NCBI GenBank assembly: GCA_025677825.1
Contig: JAIXMO010000037.1
Location: 124,001-188,000, forward strand
Length of the DNA: 64,000 nt
Direction of reading: 5' to 3'
From: Helicostylum pulchrum
Taxonomy: Eukaryota; Mucoromycota; Mucoromycetes; Mucorales; Mucoraceae
Program-made: the position numbers and the translations under genes
Shown: in pieces, positions 34,638 to 47,397 of the stretch
Layout of the letters: each line of letters starts with the position of its first letter
Numbering within the stretch: the stretch's first letter is position 1
The notes under the pieces: model-generated
The model's input: the letters and a program-made list of their open reading frames with translations, nothing else
Databases searched by the model: none
Told to the model about the DNA's origin: nothing

Positions 34638-36288
34638 TTATCTTCGTCTCTGAAAACAAGAAGGTAAAACATAACTTTCTCGCTCAGAATCAGAATCGGA
34701 AATCATGATTATTTCCAATCTTGATTCCATATCCATCTTGTTAATCCATACTTGTTCAACAAGTGGTTTCATCTTTTTCATAAATTCTTTTGGATGTACA
34801 GGGAAATATAGTTCCTTTGTTCTTCTAATAGTACAAACATAGCCAGCAGGATTATAGAGCTCGAAAAAGTTAACCTTTAGACCTAAAATACATGTTTTCT
34901 TTTTATTAGTCGACGTTGACTTATTAAAAGTGTATGTAAGTATCTAACCTGAAAAAAACATCCCAACAATTTTAATTACATGTTGTGGTTGTGAGTTAGA
35001 TTTGACCAAGTTCAAAAGCATTGATTTCATAATTTTCGGTAGTTTCATAGATCCTTCATTTAGTTCTTTGGTCGTGTCAGTTTCGGTTTTACTAACCTCG
35101 GCTGTACCGAATTCGTATCTATCGAAAAATATAAGCATATCTGGAATATCTCCTGTACGTTGTCTATCCATAGGATTTGTGGCTGCGATCTTTCTTCTTT
35201 TGTTACTTTCCAACAGGCACGAGACACTTGCCTTTTCACTATTTTTTTTTTGTCAGCATATTTAAATAACAAACTTTTTGTTCCTTTTTTTACCTTCTGA
35301 AAGTTAATTCACTTGAATCATAAGCAGTATCGATGAATCCCCAGACCCTCCTGATAAGGTCCCTTTCTGTTTGATTCGTTAAGGGAATATAGCCAGTTTC
35401 AAATAAGTCGGCTGCTTGTTGTAAAGTATTTTTAAGCCAATAAACATCTCTATCTTGATAAGGATCGATAATTTGACTGTTCAAATGCAAAAATATTTCT
35501 TTTAATTTAGTTGTTTTTGGTATCGTGTTTATAAAATTCGTCATATTTTCCGGAAGTTTACTGTCGGTTGGCGTAGTAACTTCTTTTATTTCTCGAAGTT
35601 CTTCAGGAGAAAAATATCCAGTCCAATGGTCATCATTGATATCAAGGATCAAAGAGCAAGAAGGGCTAAAAAAATAATGTTAAATATTAATTCTAATTAT
35701 CAAAATTAAGAATATACCTTACTTACTGTTCGCAATTTAATCTCTGAGTAAATTGTTCCATTACTTCCTCAACGTATCTGTTTGAAGACAGTTTCCACAT
35801 CTTGGTCTTTTCAAGACCACTGTACATTTTTTGAATTTCCTCTTTTTCATTGCTATCCAGTTTATAGCCAAGTAACGTTTTTTTTGAAGAATCCGAACCA
35901 GTTTTTGAGGAGGTCTCAGATATATTCGATGAATCGGAAACGCGGCCTTCGTCTCTCTTTTTTTCTTGAAGTATTTCCTCGATAACTTGCCAATTATCAT
36001 TTTTCATGTCCAGTGTTATATCACTCTCTTGGGCAACAACCTTTGTGCGTTTAACCCAATTGCCTTTAAAATTGCGTTTATTATATGTTGAATGATTCAT
36101 ATTACAGTCTTCAATAATTTCGTTTTTAAATGCTACGACAAAATCTGACCAAAGTACGCAATTGTCGACCTTCAAATCGTTAAGGCATTTAGATATTGCT
36201 ACGATCAAAATCAGTATACTAATTAAAAAAATAATAGTAAGCATATGTGATACATACTTTCTTTATATTTGACATCTTGCATTGGCAT
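34638..36288 (-). CDS. Unrecognised five-exon gene; nuclease-like motifs possible
   Basis: Exons (minus): 36258-36288, 35727-36198, 35294-35665, 34949-35238, 34638-34882; 469 aa with consistent phases. I cannot name it, though the text resembles a family of hypothetical proteins I associate with Mucorales. Features in order: a charged N-terminal third with a Ser-rich stretch (~105-125); KMWKLSSNRYVEEVM; LILDINDDHW; ERDLIRRVWGFIDTAYD (~270-286); a basic KRRK; GDIPDMLIFFDRYEFGTAEVSK (322-342); a beta-rich segment (FELYNPAGYVCTIRR); and a Ser/Asp/Glu tail. The spacing Asp325, Glu334/Glu339, Lys342 loosely recalls PD-(D/E)XK nucleases; that is inference. There is no signal peptide. It sits between transposon remnants, yet its frame is intact. 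Confidence 0.7.
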
Positions 36289-37875
36289 TTGGAAAATGAT
36301 ATGTGTTGTTCCTTAGAAAAGTTTTTTTTTTGAATGGATAAACAAAAGGGTGACTTTTTATGTTTTTTTTACGTTGTCTCTCCAAATATTATTAGCTGTA
36401 AGCGTCGTGTAACGCTATTGTAAGAGTCTTTTCTCGTTGGCAACACTTTCTCTCTCTAACCAGTTATATTTCTTTGGTCGTGTATATTGTGGTGAAATAG
36501 GTATCCGTGTTGGTTTTGGAACTTTATAAATAGGTGGCAAGTTGGGAAGTACTTCAATTGTCTGTCGCCTTCCAACCCTTCTGCGTCTACTTCATCCATG
36601 TATGCATAGATATATTTTTTTGTGTGCCCCTAGACGCTGATAATCGTTTTGGCGCTTTGTTGAAATTTGGTATGAGGTAGAGAAGCAAAATAAAAGGTGT
36701 TAACTAATAGATAGTGTGGTAAAGTGTAAAAAGAGGATAATAAGGTAATGGTGAGAAAAGTGAGCACCAGTTCCTGTTTTATAAGCAGAACGACTCGAGA
36801 AATAAAGTAAAATAAAAGATAAAGGTAAAAAGTACAGCGGAAAGTAGGATCCAAGGGAATTCAGGAACAAAATAAAATATAAAGTAAAGATAAAAGAGCT
36901 TGGGATTTACAGGTCTTTTATAAGTTAACGAGAAAAATAGAAGTCATTGTGTAACAGCTTTATTTCTTTGCATGATTGCAAAAAGGCAATCTTTTTCTTA
37001 GTTTGTTAAGCAGTAGAAATGTGATAAAGTAGCAGTAAGAAAAAAATACATCACTTACTGTTTCGTAAGTCGATCGACTTTGATAAAGCGTGTAGTATGG
37101 AGGAAAAAAAAATTAGCAGTTAATTACAAACGTATTTACTTAATTTCTTTTTTCGTAATTTTTTGTTTGAATCGAGGCTCTCGCAACTATTTACCCTGCA
37201 GTAGTAAATTTCATTAGTTTCATACTGTTGCGGTTATAATTACTTTTGACAGCGGTTATTAGTTTGATTGAAGGTCAACGTTGAAAGAACTTGATAGCTG
37301 AGATCAACTTTATTTAGTTAGGTCTTTTTTTTTTTCATCATATGTTCTACATGTGCAGCTGTCAAAAGCACAGACATTTTTTTTTTTTACTAACTAATCA
37401 TTAAAGATCATGATGATTTGGGTTTTTTAATTTTATCAGTTTTCTCTTATTTTCTTTGCATTTTATTTGAACGTAATAGTTCTGAATAAGACGCAAAAAA
37501 ACGTCATCTGCATATGTGCCGTTGACAGTAACTGGGTACCTGAAACCTTTAATTTTTTTTATCTTGTTGAACCAATAATAAGAGAGGTTCGAAAGTAACT
37601 CTGAAAAAAACCAGCGAGACTAAGTTGTCCTGAAATAAGCGGTGTATTTTTATAGTACTGAAGGTGAAAAGGAGCTCACTGTATGTTACAAACGAACAGC
37701 AAAAAATAAAAAAAAAGTCATCTGATCAAAAAGAAATAAAGTTTTTAAAACCCGCCAATTGGGGTCTCCAGTGCACAGTGATATAAACTGTTACCAAAGA
37801 TTTTTTTTGTTTTTCTTTTTTTTTCTTCCCTATCTTCTTTTTCTTCTTTTTCTTATTTTTTCTCTCTATTTCAAC
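36289..37875. other. Spacer with one solo LTR; JmjC promoter
   Basis: Contains a solo LTR (36621-36956) and, upstream of the JmjC start, CCCGCCAATTGGG (~37750-37762), a CCAAT-type box, followed by a C/T-rich tract (~37800-37870) running up to the ATG. No gene was seen. Confidence 0.5.
36621..36956 (-). repeat. Solo LTR of the Ty3/gypsy-like family
   Basis: Most complete copy in the window. The plus-strand left end is TGTGTGCCCCTAGACG, the core GAGCACCAGTTCCTGTTTTA, then GATCCAAGGGAATTCAGG, ending in TGTAACA at 36956. Read on the minus strand it begins TGTTACA and ends CACA, the usual TG...CA, with a TATA box (CTTATAAAAC) inside. No flanking internal sequence and no clear target duplication. 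Confidence 0.65.
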
Positions 37876-40437
37876 ATGCCCAAGATCTTAATTACTAAAA
37901 ACGAACAAGAGTTACCTTCGGGTCACATTGCTGCCAGACGAATTGATTACCTGGATTACAATCCTGATAGTTTATTTGCAGTGATCAAAGAGCATTGTAT
38001 TGACAAGAATGAACCACTTGTCGTGTCAAATATGAATAAACATGACAACTGGAACACAGAAGCCTTCTCTCTTGAAAGGCTTAAGCGCGAACACGGAGAA
38101 GAGTGTAAGTGTTAATACATATTACTATATATATGTATATATATGTATATATTTTCGCCAAAAAGTAAACTCTGTATATTCATTGTTTTTTTAAAAAAAA
38201 CCAATTATATAGTAATAAATTTGGTTATAAACAAAGCTGCCAAAAGAGAAGTGTTGTTAGGGGACTACATCCAAACTTTACAACATAACTACAAATTGGA
38301 TTCACGTGATCAACACGTAGAAAACACCTCCAGATCCAATAACGATAATTCTCAAGCAGAACGCGCAGCATCAACAGCACCTACACCAGCTAATATTTCT
38401 ACTTACAATAGTCCTACTACTACTACTAATATCAAGTCAAAGCTTAATGTTCCAAAGGGCAATAAAAATAAAAATAAGCAAGCAAGAGAGTATCAAATAT
38501 TAGGTGCTCAAATTAACAAAATGTACGCAAAGGATATTGAATCTCCACAAGAATATGCTCAAGCCATTCAAAACTTGATTCCAGAGTATCTATTACCGCT
38601 TGGAAATAATGATTTATTTTCTTTATTACCAAAGCTCTTTCAAGCCAAGAACTTTATGTGCTATTTGGGTCAAGACCAAACCGGAACACCTATTCACAGA
38701 GACTTATGCGGTACTATGGGCCACAATATTATGACGATGGGCTCTCCTGGCGCTTACGCCGAATGGTTAATCGTAGTTAACAAGGACAGAGAGAAACTTG
38801 CTTCTGTACTTGAGTTATCCAAGACTGAACGCAAAAAGACAAACCGATACAAGCAGCACAAGGGAATGGATAATGGCAAATCTGTTACCAAGAGTTCCTT
38901 TTTGGAAAGTGATCGTGCTTGGTTAAGTTCTTACAAAGTAAACAAGAGTGATTTCACAGTTCAAGTCATCATACAAAAACCCGGTGACTTAGTGATTGTT
39001 CCTAGCAGAGCATATCATCAAGTTCGTAACGTTGGTGTTTCTATTAAGCTTGCCTGGAACCGTATCACTGCTCAAACTTTGGAATACGCCTTTGAAGATC
39101 AATTACCACTCTATCGTATAATCAACCGACCGGAGGTCTACAAGTGTAAAGCAATAGTAAGCTTCACTATAAAAGAATGGTACAACCAACTTTTACGCAT
39201 CAAGAAAGACCCAACAAAAGAGCTTGACCAATTGCCTGCCCTCCGCTATGGTCGTGAATCTTTCCTTAAAGATTGTAAAATTCTTTTAAACATCTTTTTA
39301 AAAGAAATCATTGAACCCGATTGGTTACCTCAAGACCCAAAAATCACTACCGATAAAAAAGGGGAAATGTGTATTATCAAGTGTGACTTCTGTCATACTG
39401 ATATATTTCATCGATACTACCACTGTGAAGCTTGTGACGGATATGATATTTGCATGTACTGCTATTCAATCGGACGAAGTTGTCGTCATGTAAATGGCAT
39501 GGTAATGCGCCAAGGTTACAAAAAGTTGACAGAGTCATTGGCGCTCTATAAAGGATTCGTAGAACTGGTTAACTCTGTTTTTAACGAGCAAGCTGTTATT
39601 GATGAGTCTGATCGCTTGAGCAGGTAATATACGTTTTCTTTTTCTTTTTCTTTTTCTTTATAAAAGATTCACTGACCTATTTGTTTTTAATAGTGAAAGT
39701 CCTTCGTTGGCCATGCTTTGCAGTCGCATCGAGGCTTACCGTAAGGTAAAGGGCGACAGCCTAAACTCTTTTAACTGTCTTCATTGCAAGAAAGATTTCA
39801 CCGCCGCCAATCTTGCTGCTGACGGGGTTAGCTTGAAGTCAATCTTCAAGCGCCCAATTTGTCCTGTCGTCTCTCCTCGTCCTGCTCGTCCTGAAGACGT
39901 TTTCGTTTGTAAGGGCTGTAGTCTTTCATGCAATTCATGTGCACCTCTTGAAGAAACAAATGATTGCATGGAAGACTACGACTTGGTCTACTACTCGCCA
40001 GCATCATTTGATGTAAGAAGTTGGGGGGCCTTCTTTGACTTCAATGTCAACAAGGTAAATTTTTTTTTTTTTTAATATTAAAAACTAACACCATCTCTTT
40101 TTTTTAGGGTTGTTATTACCCAGAAGTCACCTCGGCCTCTTCTAACAAGAGAAAGAGGAAGACGGTCGAGGAGAGACCCAAGCGGGTACGGACTGCCTCC
40201 TCTTCCTCCTCGTCCACCACCACCTCTACCAGCGCCTCCTCCTCAACCTCGCCTTCTTCTACCTCGCCTTCTTCTGCCTCGCCGTCTTCTGCCTCCTCCT
40301 CCTCATCCACCGCCACTGCTCCTGGTTCCTCTTCTCGTAAGAGGAAACTCAATCGAGCTGAGGAGCCAGAGCAGGAAGGCTTCTTGGTCGGTAAGACCAA
40401 GAAGCTCAGACCTTCCACCACCCCTTCTCCCTCCTAA
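37876..40437 (+). CDS. JmjC-domain protein with C-terminal Cys-rich fingers
   Basis: Four exons: 37876-38104, 38213-39623, 39694-40054, 40108-40437; 776 aa. The JmjC iron site is visible: His238-Arg-Asp240 in TPIHRDLCG, and distal His345 in SRAYHQVRN. GDLVIVPSRAYHQV is the usual final barrel strand. A Cys/His cluster follows (CDFCH...HCEACDGYDICMYC, ZZ-like) and then a second (CLHC, CKGCSLSCNSC). Such 2-oxoglutarate oxygenases demethylate histones or hydroxylate proteins. The C terminus, encoded by exon 4, is Ser/Thr-rich with several basic KRKRK-type nuclear signals. Exon 4 is strikingly GC- and TCC-rich compared with the rest of the window. Confidence 0.85.
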
Positions 40438-41389
40438 ATAAATAAAAAAAAAACTTCAAAAAATATGTATTATTTGGCCTGGTTTAAGAATTTACATAAT
40501 TAAAAAGACTTTCATATTTGGTTGGGGCCACCTTTAGCTTTTTCAACAAGTATGGCATGTGAAACAAATTTATCAAAAAGTAGTAGATCCCCCATTTTAT
40601 CAGCTTATTTTTTAAAAAGTAAAAACATTATTTGACTTGTTTTAATTAAGAATTTGCAGAAGTAAAAAAAATCAAACTTTAACCAACTTTAATGTCGATT
40701 ACTGCTAGACATCTATCCTTCTTACTTTCGACTAAACGAAATATTCAGTACAGTGAAAACTATGCCTTCTAATATCTATAAGAACATCTGAAGCATTCCG
40801 GATAATGGACTTCGTGCGGGCCAGACATCAAAACCAAGTTTTGAGTAACTACCACCGATGGAATTATTTTACTAAAATACCAGACTTCTCATTTTTTTGA
40901 AATAAAGGATCCAGAGCCGGGCATGAAATGAGCCTGGGAACAAAACTATCAATTTTGCATTGGCGACGGAGTTGATCCAGCCCAGGTTTTCTTTTTATTA
41001 CTCACGCTGGGATGCCTGGTTAAATTTAAACTTTTTTAATTTTTTTTTCACTCCACTTTAACAGAAAAAAAGAATACAAAAACGCTACTTTTTTTTTCTC
41101 GATCATAATTGCAACCATTAATAAAATAGACCTTTGTTCTTCTGTATGACAAAAGTATTATTAAAAAAGTAAACATATGAAAGCTTTTTTTCCATCTTAT
41201 TTTTTTTTTTTCAAACATGATCAAAACTCCGTTCCAGAAAAAGTGTCCAACCCCTAGTTTTTATGATTGAATTTTTTTTTTCTCTTTTTCTTTTTTCTCT
41301 TTTACATATATTTTGTTACTACAAGTAAGTTTTTTTTTTTCGTATCTTAGTTACAAAAAGTTCGAGATCACCAACAACATTATATAGTC
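40438..41389. other. Spacer and CLU1 promoter
   Basis: AT-rich, with T-rich runs (41090-41098, 41200-41212) and a C/T-rich stretch at 41270-41340 ahead of the CLU1 start. A leader intron is possible (GTAAGT at ~41323, TCTTAG at ~41350). No gene was seen. Confidence 0.5.
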
Positions 41390-44300
41390 ATGGCCGAAGT
41401 ACAAGAAAAGGAACAACAGTTGACGGAAAACGTCCAAGAACAAGTCCCTGAAGAAGGTAAAAAAATATATATAAAAAACCCCGTTCATATTAAACTAAAT
41501 ATTTCGGGTTTTTCTAGTTGAAGAGACTTATCAATTGACTGTAAAGTTACCTGGTAACCTTGACGATATCAAGATCATTGTAAGTTTTCTCTTTCTTATA
41601 TGTATATACCTTAAACGCACTAATATATATATAATTATATAGACTAGTCCTCATGAAACTATTTTGGATATTAAACAATCCATCATGGAATCTCCCGATA
41701 CTTGTGCCAACTCTTGTTTCTATTTATCTTACAACGGTAAAAGAGTAAACGATTATTTGGAATTAGGTGAGATTGAAGGTATCACTCCTGAAAGTGAACT
41801 TGTAATGGTTGAAGGTTGGTTTTTTATTTTATGATAATCATATGTCAAATTTTATATTAATGGATTATGTGCGCGTGTGTGTTACTAGATACCTATACTG
41901 AGCGTGATGTTAGACTTCATGTTAGTCGTCTCCGTGATTTATTAGGTGGTCCTTATAAGCCTAACCCATCTACTGTTGGTATCGATCCTGCCATTTCTTT
42001 GCTGACCGCTATTACTGGTGATATTGGTAAGTGTAACAACGAAAAAGAGAAAAGGAAAGGGAGTGTGTGTGTGTGTAAGAGAGAGAGACAGAGAGAGAAA
42101 AAAACTCTTTTCTTTGCGAGACGGTTGATCTCATTCTTTTGATCATCTAGATGAACCCATCGTCAACGAAGCCGATAGAAAGATGGAAGATTTATTCTCT
42201 GACGAGCCCGTTCCCGAGCACGTCTTTTCATCATGTAACATCAACGAACGCTCAAAGCTTTCTAAAATGATCCCCGCCGAGTTCAAGAGAATTGCACCCG
42301 AATGTATCAAGAGTTTAACACTTTCCGGCTGGAACCCTGTACCTCACAGACAAAAGTTGAAGGGCGATCTTTTATATTTGACCGTGACTACTTTGGAAGG
42401 TGAAATTCTTCATATTACTGCTTCCACCAAAGGTTTCTTTGTGAACAGTTCTTCCAACAATAAGTTCGATCCTTCTCCTAGTTCTACTAAACGTGCTTCT
42501 GCTCATTCCCTCATCACTCTCTTACAAAAGGTTTCTCCTTTATTCAAGACCAAGTTCTTGGAATTGCAAGATTTCATCACCCGTCATCATATGCTCGAGG
42601 TGCTTCCTGTCAATACTTACTATCCTAGTCATCCTTGGGCTGTCGAGAACCCCGAAATCACTTTCGATCCTTCTAGACCTTGTGAGACTTATTTAAACTC
42701 TGGTGCCGATGCCGTTGAATCCCTCCGTGACTGGAACGACGAACTTCAATCTCACCGTGAATTACCCAAGACTGTCTTACAAGAACGTGTTTTACGTGAA
42801 CGTTTGATCACCAAGGTACAAGCCGAGTTCACCGAAGCCGCTGTTCGTGGTGCTATGGCTGTTGTGAACGGATCCGTACTTCCCTTGAACCCTCTTGAAG
42901 TTGAAGAATCACACATGTACGTATACAACAATATATTTTTCAGTAAGGGTAACGATGGTCGTGGTACCTTTGAATCTCTTGGTGCTGATGAAGCAGCTCA
43001 TGTTGCTACCGGTAAGGATCTTGAAGGTGTCAAGATTTTAAACAGTATCGATGCCGATGGTCTTTATACTTTAGCTAGTGTCATTGTAGATTATAAGGGT
43101 GTTCGTATTGTTGCTCAAAGTATCGTTCCTGGTATCTTCCGTCGCCAAGACGAAAACTCTATTGTTTATGGCTCTGTTGATAACGGTGTTCAAATCTCTT
43201 CTGATCCTACTTTCCATGAATCTATCGGTAATGATGTTGCTAAGTCTCTTCATTTAGCTGAGCATACTGTTCTTGATGCATCTAATGCTGAAGTCAAGCT
43301 TTATACCTCTCAAGAGACCAAGGGTTTGCTCGGTGCTGATGGCCGTCGTTACATGTTGGATCTCTACAGATTAAACCCTGTCGATATCGAGTTCTTGGAA
43401 TCCGAATGTGTTGAAAAGGATGGTAAGCCCGCTTACCCTCACAAGATGACCTTATTAAGACCTGAATTAATGAGTTTATTCTGGGAACACAAGTTCAGAC
43501 AATGGGTTAAGGCCAAGACCGATCAAGTCAAGAAGGAAAAGGAAGCCAACAAGCCCGCTGCTATCGAAGGTGCCGAAAAGACCGAAGAAAAGACCGAAGC
43601 AAAGACCGAAGCAAAGACCGAAGAAAAGACTGAAGAAAAGGAAGTCGCCAAGACCGCTGAAGAAAAGGAAGAGGAAGAAATCCAGATTGACGTCAACGAG
43701 TTCAAACTTTCTTTCAATCCTGATGTTTTCACTTCTGCCAAGCAACCTACTAACGAAGAAACCAAGCAACAAGAAGAAACTATTCGTGAAGCCTCCAAGT
43801 TCTTGGCCGAAGAAGTTATTCCCAGTATTGTTCTTGATTTCGCTTCTTATTCTATCTCTCCTTTAGATGGTGATGCTCTTACGAAGGCCATGCACCGTCG
43901 TGGTATCAACATGCGTTACCTCGGTAAACTCGCTGACCTTGTTGCCCTCAGTAAGGATAAGCGTATTGAACATATTCATAAGCTCGCTGTTCAAGAAATG
44001 ATTATTCGTGCCTGTAAGCGTCTTCTTCGCAAGTACTTGGTTCACTGCACTGCTGATGAAACCAGTCTCTGCATCTCTCACTTCCTCAACTGCTTCCTCG
44101 GTGCTTCCTTCAACGCTAAGCCTACTCCTGTTTTACCCGAAGGTACCAACAGAAACGATTTTGAGTGGGCTCAACTTACCCCTACCGTTTTGAGAACTCT
44201 TATCTCTCAACAAGTTTTGCTTCGTTTCCGTTACAAACTTCAAGAAGATGCTGTTGATCAGCTTAGTTTGATCCCTACTCTTCGTGAGCTCTGTCTCCGT

Positions 44301-45626
44301 ACTGGTATTCAAGTGAACGCTAGAGATTACCGTACTGAACCTTACACCGAGGAAGAACGTGCTGCTTTCGCTGCTGAAGACGCTGCTCATCAAGCTGCTA
44401 TGGATCGTAAGAAGCAAGAGCAAAGTCATGCTCGTGGTAAGAAGTCCAAGAAGACTACCGAAGCCTCTAAGCGTCCTACCAGACGTATGACCACTTTCAT
44501 CCCTGAGGATATCTTCAACTTGATGCCTACTGTTAAGCAAGCTGCTTCTCGTAGTGTCTTTGCCGAAGAAACCTTCGAGGCTGGTAAGATGAGTATCTCT
44601 CAAGGTCATAAGCAATTAGGTTTAGAACTTTTGCTTGAATCTTTGGCTTTACATGAACAAACCTACGGTTTCTTACATCCCGAAACTAGCAAGTGTTATG
44701 CTACTTTAGCTATGCTTTATCATCACAGTGAAGATCGTGAGTCCGCTTTAGATCTTCAACGTAAGGCCGTCATCTCTGCTGAAAGAACTTGTGGTATCGA
44801 TCATCCTGAAACCATTCATCACTACGTAAGTTTTTTTTTAAAAAAAAAGGTTATTTAAGTTTTTTTTTACTCATTTTATATATGTTATAGTTGAACCTTG
44901 GTTTATTCGAACACGCTTCTGGTCGCACCAAGCTTGCTCTGCGTTATATCCAACACGCTTTATACTACTGGGATCTTCTCTTTGGTCCTGGTCACCCTGA
45001 CTCTGCTACTGCCGATGTAAGCCCTTTTTTTAAAAAAAAACTGGATATATAAAAACCATACTAATTATTTTTATTACTACTTAGAATAATGCTGGTGTTA
45101 TGCTCCAATCTCTTCGTGATTACAAGACCAGTACTCAATTCTTTGAAAGAGCATGTGCCACTCAAGAAGCAGTTTTGGGTAAGGAACACGTCCTTACCGC
45201 TACTGGATATCACGTACTTGCCAAGGCATATACCCTTGAAGGTAGTTTCCCCAAGGCTTTAGCTGCTGAAAGAATCGCCTTTGACGTTTTCAACGAAAAG
45301 GTAAAATATAAATATATAAGGGAATGATCTTTAAAAACTAATTTTTTTTATAGCTCGGTCCTGAAGATGCTCGTACCAAGGATAGTGACTTATGGTTAAA
45401 GGAATTAACACAAAACGCTGTTATGGTTGCAGCACAAGCTCGTGCAGAACAAGCTAGAAATGCTGCTGGTGCCATGAAGACGGCTCCTGTCTCCACATCT
45501 GCCCCTGCCGCTGCCGCTGCTGCTGTTCCTCGCGGTGAGCTCCCCATTGATCAAGTTTTATCATATATTAATGGTGAACCTACTGGCGCACGAAAGGGAA
45601 AGAAGACCCAAAAGAAGCGCAAGTAA
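41390..45626 (+). CDS. CLU1: Clustered mitochondria protein Clu1
   Basis: Eight exons: 41390-41456, 41518-41579, 41643-41814, 41889-42026, 42151-44825, 44891-45016, 45085-45300, 45354-45626; 1242 aa, close to yeast Clu1. A ubiquitin-like N-terminal domain (YQLTVKLPGN...) leads to the CLU domain (~300-600), then a Glu/Lys-rich low-complexity stretch (TEEKTEAKTEAK, ~610-655), a central helical region, and TPR repeats (~960-1140, LLLESLALHEQTYG and kin). The end is basic (GKKTQKKRK). Clu1/CLUH binds mRNAs for nuclear-encoded mitochondrial proteins and keeps mitochondria dispersed. Codon choice is the most biased in the window, consistent with high expression. Confidence 0.95.
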
Positions 45627-46364
45627 ATTAAATATATAAAAAAAAGTACCATATCCATGGGCCCCGTAATATAGATTCCCCTTTTTTTTTCCTCTCCCAC
45701 AAAAAAGAAAAAAAGCTACTTGTTTAGTTTGTAAGAATTATTTTTCTGTAAATTTTTTTTTTTATCCATGCATCATAATAAATGTTTTGTCTTTCCATCG
45801 TACTTGCCATTGTCTTGGCGATTGTGCCTGCTATCACATGATTTTTGATTATCGACGCGTCGTTAATGAGCCTGTTGGATGTGCTACGTCTGGTGAGTGC
45901 AGGATCTTGAGCAATTAACTTGGTTAAATAATTTGTGATGGTCTAATCGCATGGTTCAGTGGTCCAAAAATCTATACAAAATGGTAAATAAAAACGAAAA
46001 TAAAACGGATGCAATCAAATATTTTTGAAGATAAAAGTGCTTTGCCTTTCATATAAAGTTTATCCCTTATTTTTTTATCAAAAGAACTTCGAAAATTATT
46101 CTCTGTCATTAAGTTGTGATGGAAGTGAGGCAAAGGAACGCGATATCTTTTCATTTTTTATTGACTTCACACAGCAAAAATGATCTGCGCCAAAAAAATT
46201 TGACATCATCAATTTGATTATGGACCTAGTTTTGGTTTGCGCGCTGAATTACTCTTTTTTTTTTACCTTTTCTTTCTGAATTGATTTCAGAAATCATCTT
46301 TGCCCGCCAAAAAGATAAGTGCATGCCTAATTAGTTTTATAATCTGGCAAGAAAAGTGTACATA

Positions 46365-46563
46365 TGAATCCTGCCCTACGTCGGAGAAATTTCCTAGCCT
46401 TGATAAGTAATTGCTGTAGCATTTGCTGTCCCAGCTGGGAGTGGGAGCCGTAGCTTATCATTATGGAAAGAAGGTCCAGTTGAACCCTGCCCTACGCCGG
46501 AGAACTTTCCTAGCCTTGATAAGTAATTGCTGTAGCATTTGCTGTCCCAGCTGGGAGTGGGAG
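46365..46563. repeat. 83-bp direct repeat, two copies
   Basis: Copies at 46365-46447 and 46481-46563, separated by 33 bp, differ at about four positions. Both contain CCTGCCCTACG, CTAGCCTTGATAAGTAATTG and end in CCCAGCTGGGAGTGGGAG, which includes the palindrome CCCAGCTGGG. No coding sense was seen. Confidence 0.9.
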
Positions 46564-47005
46564 GTGATCTCCTTTCTTTTGTCAGGTATATGATTCAGTG
46601 AATACGCAAACTAATTCGCCGTTTTCTTTTCAGTCATAGATGGAATATAGGAAAGTTGAAAAACTGTGCTGTTCACACTTACAGATCTTGAATACCGTTC
46701 TTTTATCGTTTGTGTCCCATCATTCTTTGGCTTGGTTATTGTGAAAAATTACAAACGTGATAGACAAATATCCCCAATTCAAAAACGATTATCTTAACAA
46801 ACTATCTATGTAGTTTCACTTCACATTGTACTGCCTTGTTAATAAAAAATCATCATCGTTGCAAATATATATATATTTGGTCTGATATTTCTTACCTGAT
46901 TCTTATCTGTGCATTGTGATCTAAGTCATTTGTGCCATTACATGGGATCTTTGTTTCGACATTTATCGCAGCACTTGCAAGAATGCGAAATGAAACCTCT
47001 AAGCT

Positions 47006-47038
<33 letters not shown>

Positions 47039-47178
47039 TTAAATTAAAAAAAAAGACCTTAGTAGGTAAATTTAGCGGAGCCGAGGGTAATCAGGGTATT
47101 GTACACACCTCCTCAAGTCAACAAGAGCTACGTGATTCGGGCGAGTCTTTTACGACTCCTGATGACTGACACCTTTTA

Positions 47179-47397
47179 ATGCTTGTTTATGTGGATGTAG
47201 TTGTGGCTCTGGCGTACCGACGTGGTGATCTTCCTGCTGTGATGAATCAGAAAGCTCCTAGGCGTGGACTTTCTTCCTTGGTTTCACTGGATGTGATGGT
47301 TCCGCTTGCTTCTGATATATATGTTAAAAAGAAGACAGTAAGACTCTTTGAAAGTCTTTACAAAATGAAAGATGGTTGGTTTTATTATTTGAAATGA
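47179..47397 (+). pseudogene. Probable Ty1/copia reverse-transcriptase relic
   Basis: The frame contains a stretch RRGDLPAVMNQ followed by SDIYVKKKTVRLFESLY and then KMKDGW. This resembles the copia RT segment in which a short acidic linker leads to a conserved K-SLYGLKQ motif. The match is short, internally altered and ends in a stop after 72 codons. No other copia domains are joined to it. Confidence 0.35.

Noticed and set aside
43476..43866. Frames on both strands with FGL/SVF and KRPKQRP repeats
   Set aside because: Shadows of the Glu/Lys-rich repeat within CLU1.
47090..47170. C/D-box-like TGATGA...CTGA as a snoRNA
   Set aside because: The two boxes lie almost next to each other (TGATGACTGA) with no terminal stem or guide spacing.
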